Origin: JAMQKA01 sp031569985
GTDB taxonomy: Bacteria; Bacteroidota; Rhodothermia; Balneolales; Balneolaceae
Reading direction: 5' to 3'
Length of the DNA stretch: 64,000 nt
Assembly (NCBI RefSeq): GCF_031569985.1
Contig: NZ_JAMQKA010000008.1
Span: forward strand, 62,001-126,000
A program made the position numbers and the translations under genes. Below are positions 15,046-21,316 of the stretch, piece after piece (positions within the stretch are counted from its first letter, which is position 1; each line of letters opens with the position of its first letter). Below the pieces are notes generated by a model. The model was not told the DNA's origin. It ran no database searches and saw nothing but the letters and a program-made list of their open reading frames with translations.

Positions 15046-16305
15046 ATGGACAAAATAAAACAACAAAGAGAGAAGATGAATAAAGCTCTTGAAACGATGG
15101 AGAATCTAAACAAAGAATATAAAGGTGAAGATTTTCCAGAAGGTGTTCAAGAGAAATTTAACGAAGCAAAAAAGAACTATGAAAAGAGTTCTAATATACT
15201 AGCAAGAGAGCAAATGCTAGAAGAAAAACGTAAAGATGATGCACTACGCAATCATAATGACGGTTCTAATAAGAAACCTAAGAATTTCAATTTCATAGAT
15301 GCTGTTAAATATGCTGTTAACCCACGTCAATTAGACAATTATAAACAAGGGTTTTACGCAGAACTTAACAGAGAAGCAGAAAATGAAGCATCTGCCGCAG
15401 GTGTAACATTGCAAGGTGGTAACGGTTTAGTACTTCCTACGAACGTATTAGGCGGAGGTATTAGAAATGACCTTACAATTAGTACTGAAGGTGGAGACCT
15501 CACATATGACGAAAGAGGGGCATTCATTGAAGATTTGAATGAACGTTTGATTCTACGACAATTGGGTGCTGACTTTATGACCGGATTGGTAGGAGACGTT
15601 AAATTCAGTAAAGAGACAAATTCACCAACATTTACTTGGGAAGGTGAAACTGACTCTAATTCTGAAAGTACTCCTACATTTGGTAATGTAACTTTATCAC
15701 CAAAACGTGGTGGAACTTTTGTAGATATTTCTAATCAGGCATTAAAGCAGACTTCTCCTTCTGTAGAAGGTAGAATAAGAGGACAATTGCTTTCTGCTGC
15801 ACAACGTGGTATAGAAAGTGCCGCAATTAGTGGTTCAGGTGCTTCCCCAACAGGAATACATTCTGCCGCAACTAAAATAAGTGGTTCCACTGGAAACGGT
15901 TCAGGTTCGCTTGCATATAATGATGTAATTGACTTAGAAGGTGAAGTTGCATCTAAAGATGCTAACGTTGGTAGTTTAGCATATTTGGCAAGTGCAAAAG
16001 GACGTTCTGCTGCTAAGAAAACCAAAAAAGATTCCGGTTCAGGAATCTATGTATGGGAAGACAGTGAAGTGAATGGATATAATGCTTCTGCAACTAATCT
16101 TGTAGCAGATGGTTCAACATTCTCACCATTCTACTTTGGAAACTTCAATGATGTCTTGATAGGCATGTGGGGCGGAATTGAGTTACTACCTGACCCTTAT
16201 ACACAGGCAACTAATGGAATTACTCGATTAGTGATGAATACTTATGTAGATGTAGGTATAGCACATGACGAGAGTTTTGCGTTTTACGAGGTCGATATAA
16301 CGTAA
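15046..16305 (+). CDS. Major capsid protein, HK97 fold
   Basis: The first about 80 residues are a charged coiled coil (delta/scaffold domain) removed by the protease in relatives. From about residue 95 the HK97 capsid fold follows, with GLVLPTNVL and the RLILRQLGADFMTGL, FVDISNQALKQTSPSVEGRI and AISGSGASPTGIHS segments, and ends with GFWGGIELLPDPYTQ-like strand order (here GMWGGIELLPDPYTQATNG). The gene is less AT-rich than its neighbours and uses better codons, as expected for the most abundant virion protein. A strong terminator follows at 16,328-16,362. Confidence 0.92.
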   Translation: MDKIKQQREKMNKALETMENLNKEYKGEDFPEGVQEKFNEAKKNYEKSSNILAREQMLEEKRKDDALRNHNDGSNKKPKNFNFIDAVKYAVNPRQLDNYKQGFYAELNREAENEASAAGVTLQGGNGLVLPTNVLGGGIRNDLTISTEGGDLTYDERGAFIEDLNERLILRQLGADFMTGLVGDVKFSKETNSPTFTWEGETDSNSESTPTFGNVTLSPKRGGTFVDISNQALKQTSPSVEGRIRGQLLSAAQRGIESAAISGSGASPTGIHSAATKISGSTGNGSGSLAYNDVIDLEGEVASKDANVGSLAYLASAKGRSAAKKTKKDSGSGIYVWEDSEVNGYNASATNLVADGSTFSPFYFGNFNDVLIGMWGGIELLPDPYTQATNGITRLVMNTYVDVGIAHDESFAFYEVDIT

Positions 16306-16327
16306 TAGTAAATAATAACTAATAATT

Positions 16328-16362
16328 AAGGTTCTTTGTGTAAAAGCAAGGAACCTTTTTTT
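16328..16362 (+). terminator. Rho-independent terminator after major capsid gene
   Basis: AAGGTTCTTTG (16,328-16,338) pairs over 11 bp with CAAGGAACCTT (16,347-16,357) around an 8-base loop, then a T run to 16,362. Probably reduces, not abolishes, read-through to the tail genes. Confidence 0.85.
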
Positions 16363-16398
16363 ATTTAAGCATTTCTCCAAATTATTGAGACAATTTTC

Positions 16399-16422
16399 AT
16401 CTACACTTATATTTATTAATAC
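16399..16422 (+). promoter_or_regulatory. Promoter-like element, copy 3
   Basis: ATCTACAC followed by TTATATTTAT matches the element at 1021-1043 upstream of the replication gene. Here it lies between two terminators and upstream of a homing endonuclease gene, so it may give that gene its own transcription. Confidence 0.4.
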
Positions 16423-16445
16423 AAACACACTACAAAGATATTTTT

Positions 16446-16491
16446 AATGGTTGGCATCAATTAGTAGTGTGGTTGGTGTCAACCATTTTTT
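16446..16491 (+). terminator. Terminator hairpin in the leader of the endonuclease gene
   Basis: AATGGTTGGCATCA (16,446-16,459) pairs over 14 bp (two G-U) with TGGTGTCAACCATT (16,474-16,487), followed by six T. It is only 18 bases before the ATG of the GIY-YIG gene, so it would attenuate any transcript from the element at 16,399. Confidence 0.75.
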
Positions 16492-16509
16492 ATTTAAGGA
16501 GAGTAAACA

Positions 16510-17166
16510 ATGACTATTAAATATTACATATATAAAATAATAGACAGGACAACTGATAAATTTTACATAGGTTGTCGAAAATGTGAAGGTAATCCTGAAA
16601 ACGATAACTACATGGGCAGTTATAGTGATAACACTTGGCAACCAAATACTGACAATTTAGAAAAGCAAATACTAGGAATATTTACAGATAAGGTTGAAGC
16701 ATATCAACTGGAAGAGGTACTAATAAATAAATGTAGGGAAAGGTTTGACAATTGCGTTAATGGTAAACCATATTCTTACAAAGTATTTTTAGTAGATAAA
16801 AGCGGAGAGAAATCATACTGGTATGGCAAAAATATTCCGAAAGAAGTTAGAATAAAATTGAGTGAAGCACATAAAGGCAAAAAACTTTCAGAAGAACATA
16901 AAGAAAAAATTAGTGAAACACTTAAAGGTAGGAAATTTGCTAAAAAAACAATTCAAAAAATGAGTGAAGCAAGAAAAGAATGGCATAAAAATAATGATAT
17001 AAGAGGTTCAAATAATCCAAATGCCACAAAGGTAAGACATGTTAAGACAGATAAAATATTTGACTCCCAGAAAGAAGCAGCAGAGTATTTTGATATAAGT
17101 GCATCAAGTGTTCTTAAGCATTGCAAAGAAATATATCAAACTCAAAAATTTGAATATGTAAAATAA
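16510..17166 (+). CDS. GIY-YIG homing endonuclease inserted in the structural operon
   Basis: Residues 3-95 are a GIY-YIG nuclease nearly identical to that of the gene at 2082 (YYIYKIID, FYIGCRK, GNPENDNYMGS, NTWQPN, AYQLEE). Then come two to three NUMOD3-type repeats (SGEKSYWYGK, LSEAHKGKKLSEEHKEKIS) and a NUMOD1 tail (HVKTDKIFDSQKEAAEYFD) that differs from the tail of the 2082 gene. It sits between capsid and connector genes, flanked by terminators at 16,446 and 17,193, with its own promoter-like element, as an insulated mobile cassette. Confidence 0.9.
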   Translation: MTIKYYIYKIIDRTTDKFYIGCRKCEGNPENDNYMGSYSDNTWQPNTDNLEKQILGIFTDKVEAYQLEEVLINKCRERFDNCVNGKPYSYKVFLVDKSGEKSYWYGKNIPKEVRIKLSEAHKGKKLSEEHKEKISETLKGRKFAKKTIQKMSEARKEWHKNNDIRGSNNPNATKVRHVKTDKIFDSQKEAAEYFDISASSVLKHCKEIYQTQKFEYVK

Positions 17167-17192
17167 GATACTACTTACCATAACTGTTATAT

Positions 17193-17228
17193 AAGACTCA
17201 CTGAATTAACAGTGGGTCTTTTTTTTTA
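17193..17228 (+). terminator. Rho-independent terminator after endonuclease gene
   Basis: AAGACTCACTG (17,193-17,203) pairs with CAGTGGGTCTT (17,210-17,220, one G-U) around a 6-base loop and is followed by a long T run. It closes the endonuclease cassette. Confidence 0.85.
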
Positions 17229-17244
17229 TGTCTGAAAATGAAAA

Positions 17245-17285
17245 TAACAGAAGAAACAGCAAACCTGCAATACATATACATAGAG
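17245..17285 (+). promoter_or_regulatory. Recurrent late-gene element, diverged copy 4
   Basis: TAACAGAAGAAACAGC, then CAATACATATACATAGAGAAG. It keeps the AGAAG arm and the CAATACATAT block of copies 1-3 but has lost the CTTCT arm and has C in the TATA core. It lies directly after a terminator and 23 bases before the connector gene, so a new promoter here would make sense. Confidence 0.45.
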
Positions 17286-17308
17286 AAGAGATAATTAAAT
17301 AAACGACT

Positions 17309-17935
17309 ATGAGTCACGTATACTACCATACAAGAAAAGAAGATAAACAGTATCCATTAGAGCAGACCAGTACACCAGTATCTGCTTCTGTTTCATTAAG
17401 TGATGCAAAGGATTTCTTTAGAGAAGATAGAACAGTTGAAGATTCTTTAATCACAGGGTTAGTTGATGCAAGTGAAAAAGTAATAGAGAAACAGACAGGG
17501 TATAATTTAATAGATACTGATTATAGAATGCATCTAACATCTTTCGAAAATATTAAAATCCCTAAAAAACCCTATAAAAGTGGTTCACTAACAGTTAAAT
17601 ATGATGATACTGATGGGAATGAACAAACGTTATCATCAACTGAATACACTGTTTATAAACAAGAAAATCCTGTAAGAATAGACTTTCACGGTGATAATTT
17701 GCCGGATTTAGAAAACGCAGACAGTAATGATTATCCAGTACGTGTTGATTTTACTATAGGATATGGAACAAGTGAAAGCGATGTTCCTGAAAGATTTAAG
17801 ACATCAATTAAAATGATTGCATTGATATTGTGGAAAAGAGATTTACCAATGACAGTAGATGAAAACTTAGACCCAATGCAAATAAAATCAATTAGAACTC
17901 TAATATCTGGATTAAAGATAGGTAGGTTTCATTAA
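17309..17935 (+). CDS. Head-tail connector, gp6-like
   Basis: 208 residues with the family pattern: SLSDAKDFFREDRTVEDSLITGLVDASEKVIEKQTGY near residues 30-70, a beta-rich middle ending in YTVYKQENPVRIDF and a final helix after IGYGTSESDVPERFKTSIKMIALILW. It forms the adaptor ring under the portal. The stop TAATG overlaps the start of the next gene by one base. Confidence 0.85.
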   Translation: MSHVYYHTRKEDKQYPLEQTSTPVSASVSLSDAKDFFREDRTVEDSLITGLVDASEKVIEKQTGYNLIDTDYRMHLTSFENIKIPKKPYKSGSLTVKYDDTDGNEQTLSSTEYTVYKQENPVRIDFHGDNLPDLENADSNDYPVRVDFTIGYGTSESDVPERFKTSIKMIALILWKRDLPMTVDENLDPMQIKSIRTLISGLKIGRFH

Positions 17936-18264
17936 TGACTGAACAATTAGTTGAGAGAATAGAATTTATATCTAAAAGTGGAAGCAGAGCAAATAACGGT
18001 GAAATAACCTATGCAACTTCTTCAATTGCTACGGTATGGGCAAAACCTATTCCAAAATCAGGCGATGAAGATACTACAGGAAATAAAAAGAAGAGAGTCC
18101 AAAAAGTCGATTGGGTAATCAGACATAGAGAAGATATAGATACTGCTGATAGATTAGTTTGGGATGGTAGGACATGGGATATTAAATCAATTAACCCATA
18201 TTTCAAAAAAGGTAGAAGAAATTATAAATATATTGAATCGGAATTTACAGAAGGACAATTTTAA
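17935..18264 (+). CDS. Head closure protein (Phage_H_T_join type)
   Basis: 109 residues: EQLVERIEFISKSG at the start, ATVWAKPIPKSGDED in the middle, VDWVIRHREDIDTADRLVWDGRTWDIKSINPY near the end, which is the classic head-tail joining pattern. It seals the portal after packaging. Overlaps the connector gene by one base. Confidence 0.82.
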   Translation: MTEQLVERIEFISKSGSRANNGEITYATSSIATVWAKPIPKSGDEDTTGNKKKRVQKVDWVIRHREDIDTADRLVWDGRTWDIKSINPYFKKGRRNYKYIESEFTEGQF

Positions 18265-18283
18265 AATAAACAACAAATTTAAA

Positions 18284-18589
18284 ATGAATGGTGAAGAAAA
18301 GAAGATACTAAAAACGTTAGATAACAGAGTTGAAAGAATAGAATCAGCATTTTTAGGAGATGAAAAAATGGGTTCAGTAGGTTTTATTCAACGGTATGAA
18401 AAGAGACAAAAAGAAATTGACAAACGACTAGAGGAAAGAGAAAATGAAGTAGATAACCGTTTTGAAGAAACTGAAGAACAAGTTGATGAAAATACAGAGA
18501 AATTAAATAAAATATGGTACTACCTAAGTGCCGCAATGGTTGCTGTGGGGTTTGGAGTAGACTATGTAGTGAGAATTTTCAGTAAATAG
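18284..18589 (+). CDS. Coiled-coil protein with C-terminal membrane anchor (XhlA-like)
   Basis: Start set at the ATG at 18,284 (MNGEEKKILKTLDNRVERIE), since longer forms would overlap the preceding gene by 100 bases. Residues 1-75 form a charged coiled coil rich in E, R and K, and residues 78-97 (WYYLSAAMVAVGFGVDYVV) are one membrane segment. This layout matches haemolysin XhlA-type proteins linked to phage lysis, although sequence identity cannot be judged here. Position between head closure and tail genes is unusual for a lysis gene. Confidence 0.55.
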   Translation: MNGEEKKILKTLDNRVERIESAFLGDEKMGSVGFIQRYEKRQKEIDKRLEERENEVDNRFEETEEQVDENTEKLNKIWYYLSAAMVAVGFGVDYVVRIFSK

Positions 18590-18600
18590 GATATATAATT

Positions 18601-18972
18601 ATGGACAACCCAATTAAAATTTTGATAAAAGAAGTTCCAGAAAATGAACACCGATTTATAAAAGATACTTACGTAAAACTTTCACCAAAAGAAGCATATA
18701 AATTAATAAGTGAGGGTTATGCGGTCGGATATAATTCAGAATGGCCATTTCTAAGTGAAGAATACCCATATAGAAAAATATTATTCGAGCATGGTATTTA
18801 TACAGAAGAACAATTAAAACCACGTTTGGGATATGCGGAGTCAATTGATGGAATTGGACAAAAATCAGTACAAGAATACAAGAATCTCTTGTTCTCAAAT
18901 TCCCCTTCTAAGGAGTCCGATAAAGAAGCAATATCATATGACTCCAAAGAGAATGAAGTACAAGAGAATTAA
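18601..18972 (+). CDS. Hypothetical structural-operon protein with helix-hairpin-helix (123 aa)
   Basis: N-terminal beta strand region (IKILIKEVPENEHRFIKDTYVKLSPKEA, residues 5-32) then LGYAESIDGIGQKSVQEYKNLL (about 81-102), a helix-hairpin-helix-like motif with GIG. Low-complexity Ser/Glu tail. Function unknown. Its stop overlaps the start of a tiny frame (TAATG). Confidence 0.55.
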   Translation: MDNPIKILIKEVPENEHRFIKDTYVKLSPKEAYKLISEGYAVGYNSEWPFLSEEYPYRKILFEHGIYTEEQLKPRLGYAESIDGIGQKSVQEYKNLLFSNSPSKESDKEAISYDSKENEVQEN

Positions 18973-19052
18973 TGCCAGACAGGTATAATTGGAAAGAAGG
19001 GGACGTAGAAAAGCTAATTAAAGAACTAGAGGAATTCATTGAGAATGGGTGA
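18972..19052 (+). CDS. Tiny frame linking two tail genes (26 aa)
   Basis: MPDRYNWKEGDVEKLIKELEE... 26 residues, starting in the TAATG overlap and ending 8 bases inside the next gene. It may be a real micro-gene or only a translational coupler. Low certainty. Confidence 0.25.
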   Translation: MPDRYNWKEGDVEKLIKELEEFIENG

Positions 19053-19521
19053 TATAAACGTTGATATAGACCAAAAAGAGTTCGATGAAGCACTAGATTT
19101 ATTATCAGATATGCATGATTCCATTGATAATAAGTGGTTAAAGAGTACAGGACGGAGAAAAACAAAACCTATCATACAGAAGATGCAGAATAATTCTCCA
19201 TCAAGTAGATTAAAAGAAATGATAGGAGTGACTACAGCAAAAACTAAAACACCTTTCCTTAAAGTTGGTGTTGTAAAAAATGATGTCTCCTTATTTCCTA
19301 ATATTTCTAGTTATGGACTTGCTGGAATTTTAGAATACGGGACTGTAGAAAGATTTAGAACAGCAACAAGGTTTGGATTAGTAACTGGTAAAATACCCAC
19401 TGGTAAAGTACCCGCACGTAAATATGCGTTTTTACGTAGTTCATGGGATTCAGGAGTAAAGAAGTTCGAAGCAGATTTTATAGCAAGTATTATTAAGAAA
19501 ATTGAAAAGGAAATGAAATAA
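19045..19521 (+). CDS. Tail completion protein, HK97 gp10 family
   Basis: Start chosen at ATG 19,045 (MGDINVDIDQKEFDEAL); a TTG two codons earlier is possible. Family signs: NSPSSRLKEMIGVTTAKTK in the middle, GLAGILEYGTVERFRTATRFGLVTGKIPTGKVPARKYAFLRSSWD toward the end (EYGT...R.FLR pattern). The protein joins the tail to the head. Followed after one base by the tail terminator. Confidence 0.82.
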   Translation: MGDINVDIDQKEFDEALDLLSDMHDSIDNKWLKSTGRRKTKPIIQKMQNNSPSSRLKEMIGVTTAKTKTPFLKVGVVKNDVSLFPNISSYGLAGILEYGTVERFRTATRFGLVTGKIPTGKVPARKYAFLRSSWDSGVKKFEADFIASIIKKIEKEMK

Positions 19522-19522
19522 G

Positions 19523-19909
19523 ATGGCAAAAGACGAAGCAATATTTTCACTAATCACTGGTGATACTGAAATCAATAATGAGATTAACGACAGAGTAACT
19601 CCAATAGTCAGAGACGAGGGTTCAGGGTTTCCCGCAATAACTTATAGAACTGTTAATTCTAACAGAGAATATGACAATGATGGGATTTCCATTGTAGACC
19701 ATTCCTTTGATGTACACGTATACGCAAAGACGTATAGCAAAATGATGGAAATAGCACAACTTATAGAAGATAATTTATCAGAAAAATCAGGTACTTTTGG
19801 TGGAGAAACTATTGAGTATGTAAGAATAGAATTAATTAATGATGACGATTATTTACCGGAAGAAGAAGCATATGCAATACCTATAGAGTTAAAAATCCGG
19901 TTTAAGTAA
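19523..19909 (+). CDS. Tail terminator protein (DUF3168-like)
   Basis: 128 residues: DEAIFSLITGD near the start, RVTPIVRDEGSGFPAITYRTVNSNREYDNDG, then VDHSFDVHVYAKTYSKMMEIAQLIEDNL and a C-terminal IELKIRFK strand. This is the standard pattern of the protein that caps the tail tube. Fits its place between tail completion and tail tube genes. Confidence 0.82.
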   Translation: MAKDEAIFSLITGDTEINNEINDRVTPIVRDEGSGFPAITYRTVNSNREYDNDGISIVDHSFDVHVYAKTYSKMMEIAQLIEDNLSEKSGTFGGETIEYVRIELINDDDYLPEEEAYAIPIELKIRFK

Positions 19910-19928
19910 TATATCACTCTGACATTCC

Positions 19929-19988
19929 CTTCCTAAGAAGTTAAAAAAACACCTAGTCGATATATACCCCTTTCTATTAATAGGTGTT
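19929..19988 (+). other. Intergenic hairpins before the tail-tube gene
   Basis: The palindrome CTTCCTAAGAAG (19,929-19,940) recurs exactly at 9117-9128. It is followed by AACACCTA (19,948-19,955) that pairs with TAGGTGTT (19,981-19,988). There is no T run, so this is not a classical terminator. The related CCTTCTAAGGAG occurs at 23,784-23,795. Confidence 0.45.
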
Positions 19989-20003
19989 TAACCATATAAA
20001 TAA

Positions 20004-20043
20004 TTACAGAAGAAACCGACTTCTAACAATACATATATATAGA
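20004..20043 (+). promoter_or_regulatory. Recurrent 40-bp element upstream of late genes, copy 3
   Basis: Shares TTACAGAAGA, the CTTCTA arm and CAATACATATATATAGA with copies 1 and 2. The loop differs, yet the AGAAG/CTTCT pairing is kept and the TATATATA core is unchanged. It lies 44 bases before the tail-tube gene. Confidence 0.55.
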
Positions 20044-20087
20044 AGAGAGAAATTATAACAACAATTTAATCAAGAGAGAATAATAAA

Positions 20088-20528
20088 ATGCCAACAATCA
20101 CAGATAAAGAAGAAATCCGTAAAGGTAGAGAACTTGAGTTCAAATATAACGGGACGAAAGTAGGCCGTGTGCTTTCTTTTAGTATAACTGTCGATGGAGA
20201 AACAATTAACGTATCTGATATTGATTCCGGAGAATGGAATGATAAAATAAGAGGTCGTAAAGATTGGAATGCTTCATTAACAGCACACCGTATAGAAGAT
20301 GTTTCAGGTTCTTCCCAACAAGGTAATATAACTTCTGACTTCATAGATACAACTAATTCAGGAAGTATTGAACTTGGACCATCCTCACCAACAACAGGAG
20401 ATGTTATTTATTCAGGCGATGCTTTTGTAAATAGTTTCACCTTTGATGTGGCGGGTTCAGACGAAGCAGTTGAATCATCTTGGGAATTCGAAGGAGATGG
20501 TGCACTTACTCGTTCAGTAACAGCATAA
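20088..20528 (+). CDS. Major tail tube protein
   Basis: 146 residues, beta-rich, with the TP901-1/lambda gpV-type pattern GRVLSFSITVDGETINVSDIDSGEWNDKIRGRKDWNASLTAHRIEDVSG, a typical place where D..W.....G. .W..S...... recur, and a C-terminal VNSFTFDVAGSDEAVESSWEFEGDG. Polymerises into the tail tube around the tape measure. Preceded by the late element and ATCAAGAGAG. Confidence 0.85.
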   Translation: MPTITDKEEIRKGRELEFKYNGTKVGRVLSFSITVDGETINVSDIDSGEWNDKIRGRKDWNASLTAHRIEDVSGSSQQGNITSDFIDTTNSGSIELGPSSPTTGDVIYSGDAFVNSFTFDVAGSDEAVESSWEFEGDGALTRSVTA

Positions 20529-20554
20529 TACATAACATAAAATAAACTAAAGAG

Positions 20555-20893
20555 ATGATAGAATATATCAAAATAAACGACAAGGAATACCCTATAAAGT
20601 TCAGTTTCAGAGCAGTTTTCAGTTATATGAATGGGTCAAATGTTGAGACACTTGAAGATGCAAATACAGAAGTGTTATTAAACTTTGATTCTTTACTGAA
20701 ACTCTTTGAACAAGCATTCAAAAAGGGTGCTAAAAAGGATAATGATTTTGATGGTAAACCATTGACAGCAGATGAAATTGAAGATGCTATAGATGAAGAA
20801 CCATCACTATTCATAAAACTGCAAGAAACCTTTAATAACTCTAAAGTTATGAAGGCATTTGCAGGAGAGGAATTAGCAGATAAAAAAAAGTAG
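20555..20893 (+). CDS. Tail assembly chaperone, G-type short form
   Basis: 112 residues: IEYIKINDKEYPIKFSFRAVFSYM, LNFDSLLKLFEQAFKKG, LTADEIEDAIDEEPSLFIKL. This matches small tail chaperones preceding the tape measure. It ends at TAG (20,891-20,893) directly after the A AAA AAG slip site at 20,884-20,890, so a fraction of ribosomes would continue in the -1 frame. Confidence 0.8.
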   Translation: MIEYIKINDKEYPIKFSFRAVFSYMNGSNVETLEDANTEVLLNFDSLLKLFEQAFKKGAKKDNDFDGKPLTADEIEDAIDEEPSLFIKLQETFNNSKVMKAFAGEELADKKK

Positions 20894-21237
20894 GTAAAGA
20901 ACCTGAACCTTTAACACAGGACAGAATTTATCAGTTAGGTATAGGAGTCTTAAACCTAAATGCTGATGAACTATTAGACATGACTCCAAGGCAATTCTTT
21001 AACGGACTTCATGGAAAATATGAATATGATAAAGAGTCTTTAAGTGTTGATAGACAACTATTGTATTCAGCATTACGGTATAACGCATCAAGAATTTCCG
21101 CAGGTCTTTCAGGAAAACTTTCAAAGCATATCCAGAAACAAAAGTTTCCTTGGGAAATGGACAAATTAAAGGAACCAGGTTCAAAATATATATCCTACGA
21201 TAAAGTAAAAGCATCCCTAGATATGATATCAGAATAA
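20555..21237 (+). CDS. Tail assembly chaperone, GT-type -1 frameshift product
   Basis: The slip sequence A AAA AAG (20,884-20,890, within a run of eight A) is followed in the -1 frame from 20,890 by an open frame VGKEPEPLTQDRIYQLGIGV... to the stop at 21,235-21,237. Joining 20,555-20,890 with 20,890-21,237 gives 227 residues. The downstream frame has no good start of its own near the junction (first ATG at 20,980). Programmed -1 shifting at this place is known for lambda G/GT and many tailed phages. The product would link tape measure and tube subunits during assembly. Confidence 0.85.
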
Positions 21238-21254
21238 TAATCAAGAGAGAATAC

Positions 21255-21289
21255 AAACTATACTCCACGGAATATTGGGGTATAGTTTT
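21255..21289 (+). terminator. Rho-independent terminator before tape measure gene
   Basis: AAACTATACTCC (21,255-21,266) pairs over 12 bp with GGGGTATAGTTT (21,277-21,288, one G-U), then a short T run. ATCAAGAGAGAATA occurs on both sides of it (about 21,240 and 21,300), so the hairpin sits between two copies of the ribosome-site-like sequence. Confidence 0.7.
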
Positions 21290-21316
21290 CTTATATAAAA
21301 TCAAGAGAGAATAAGC

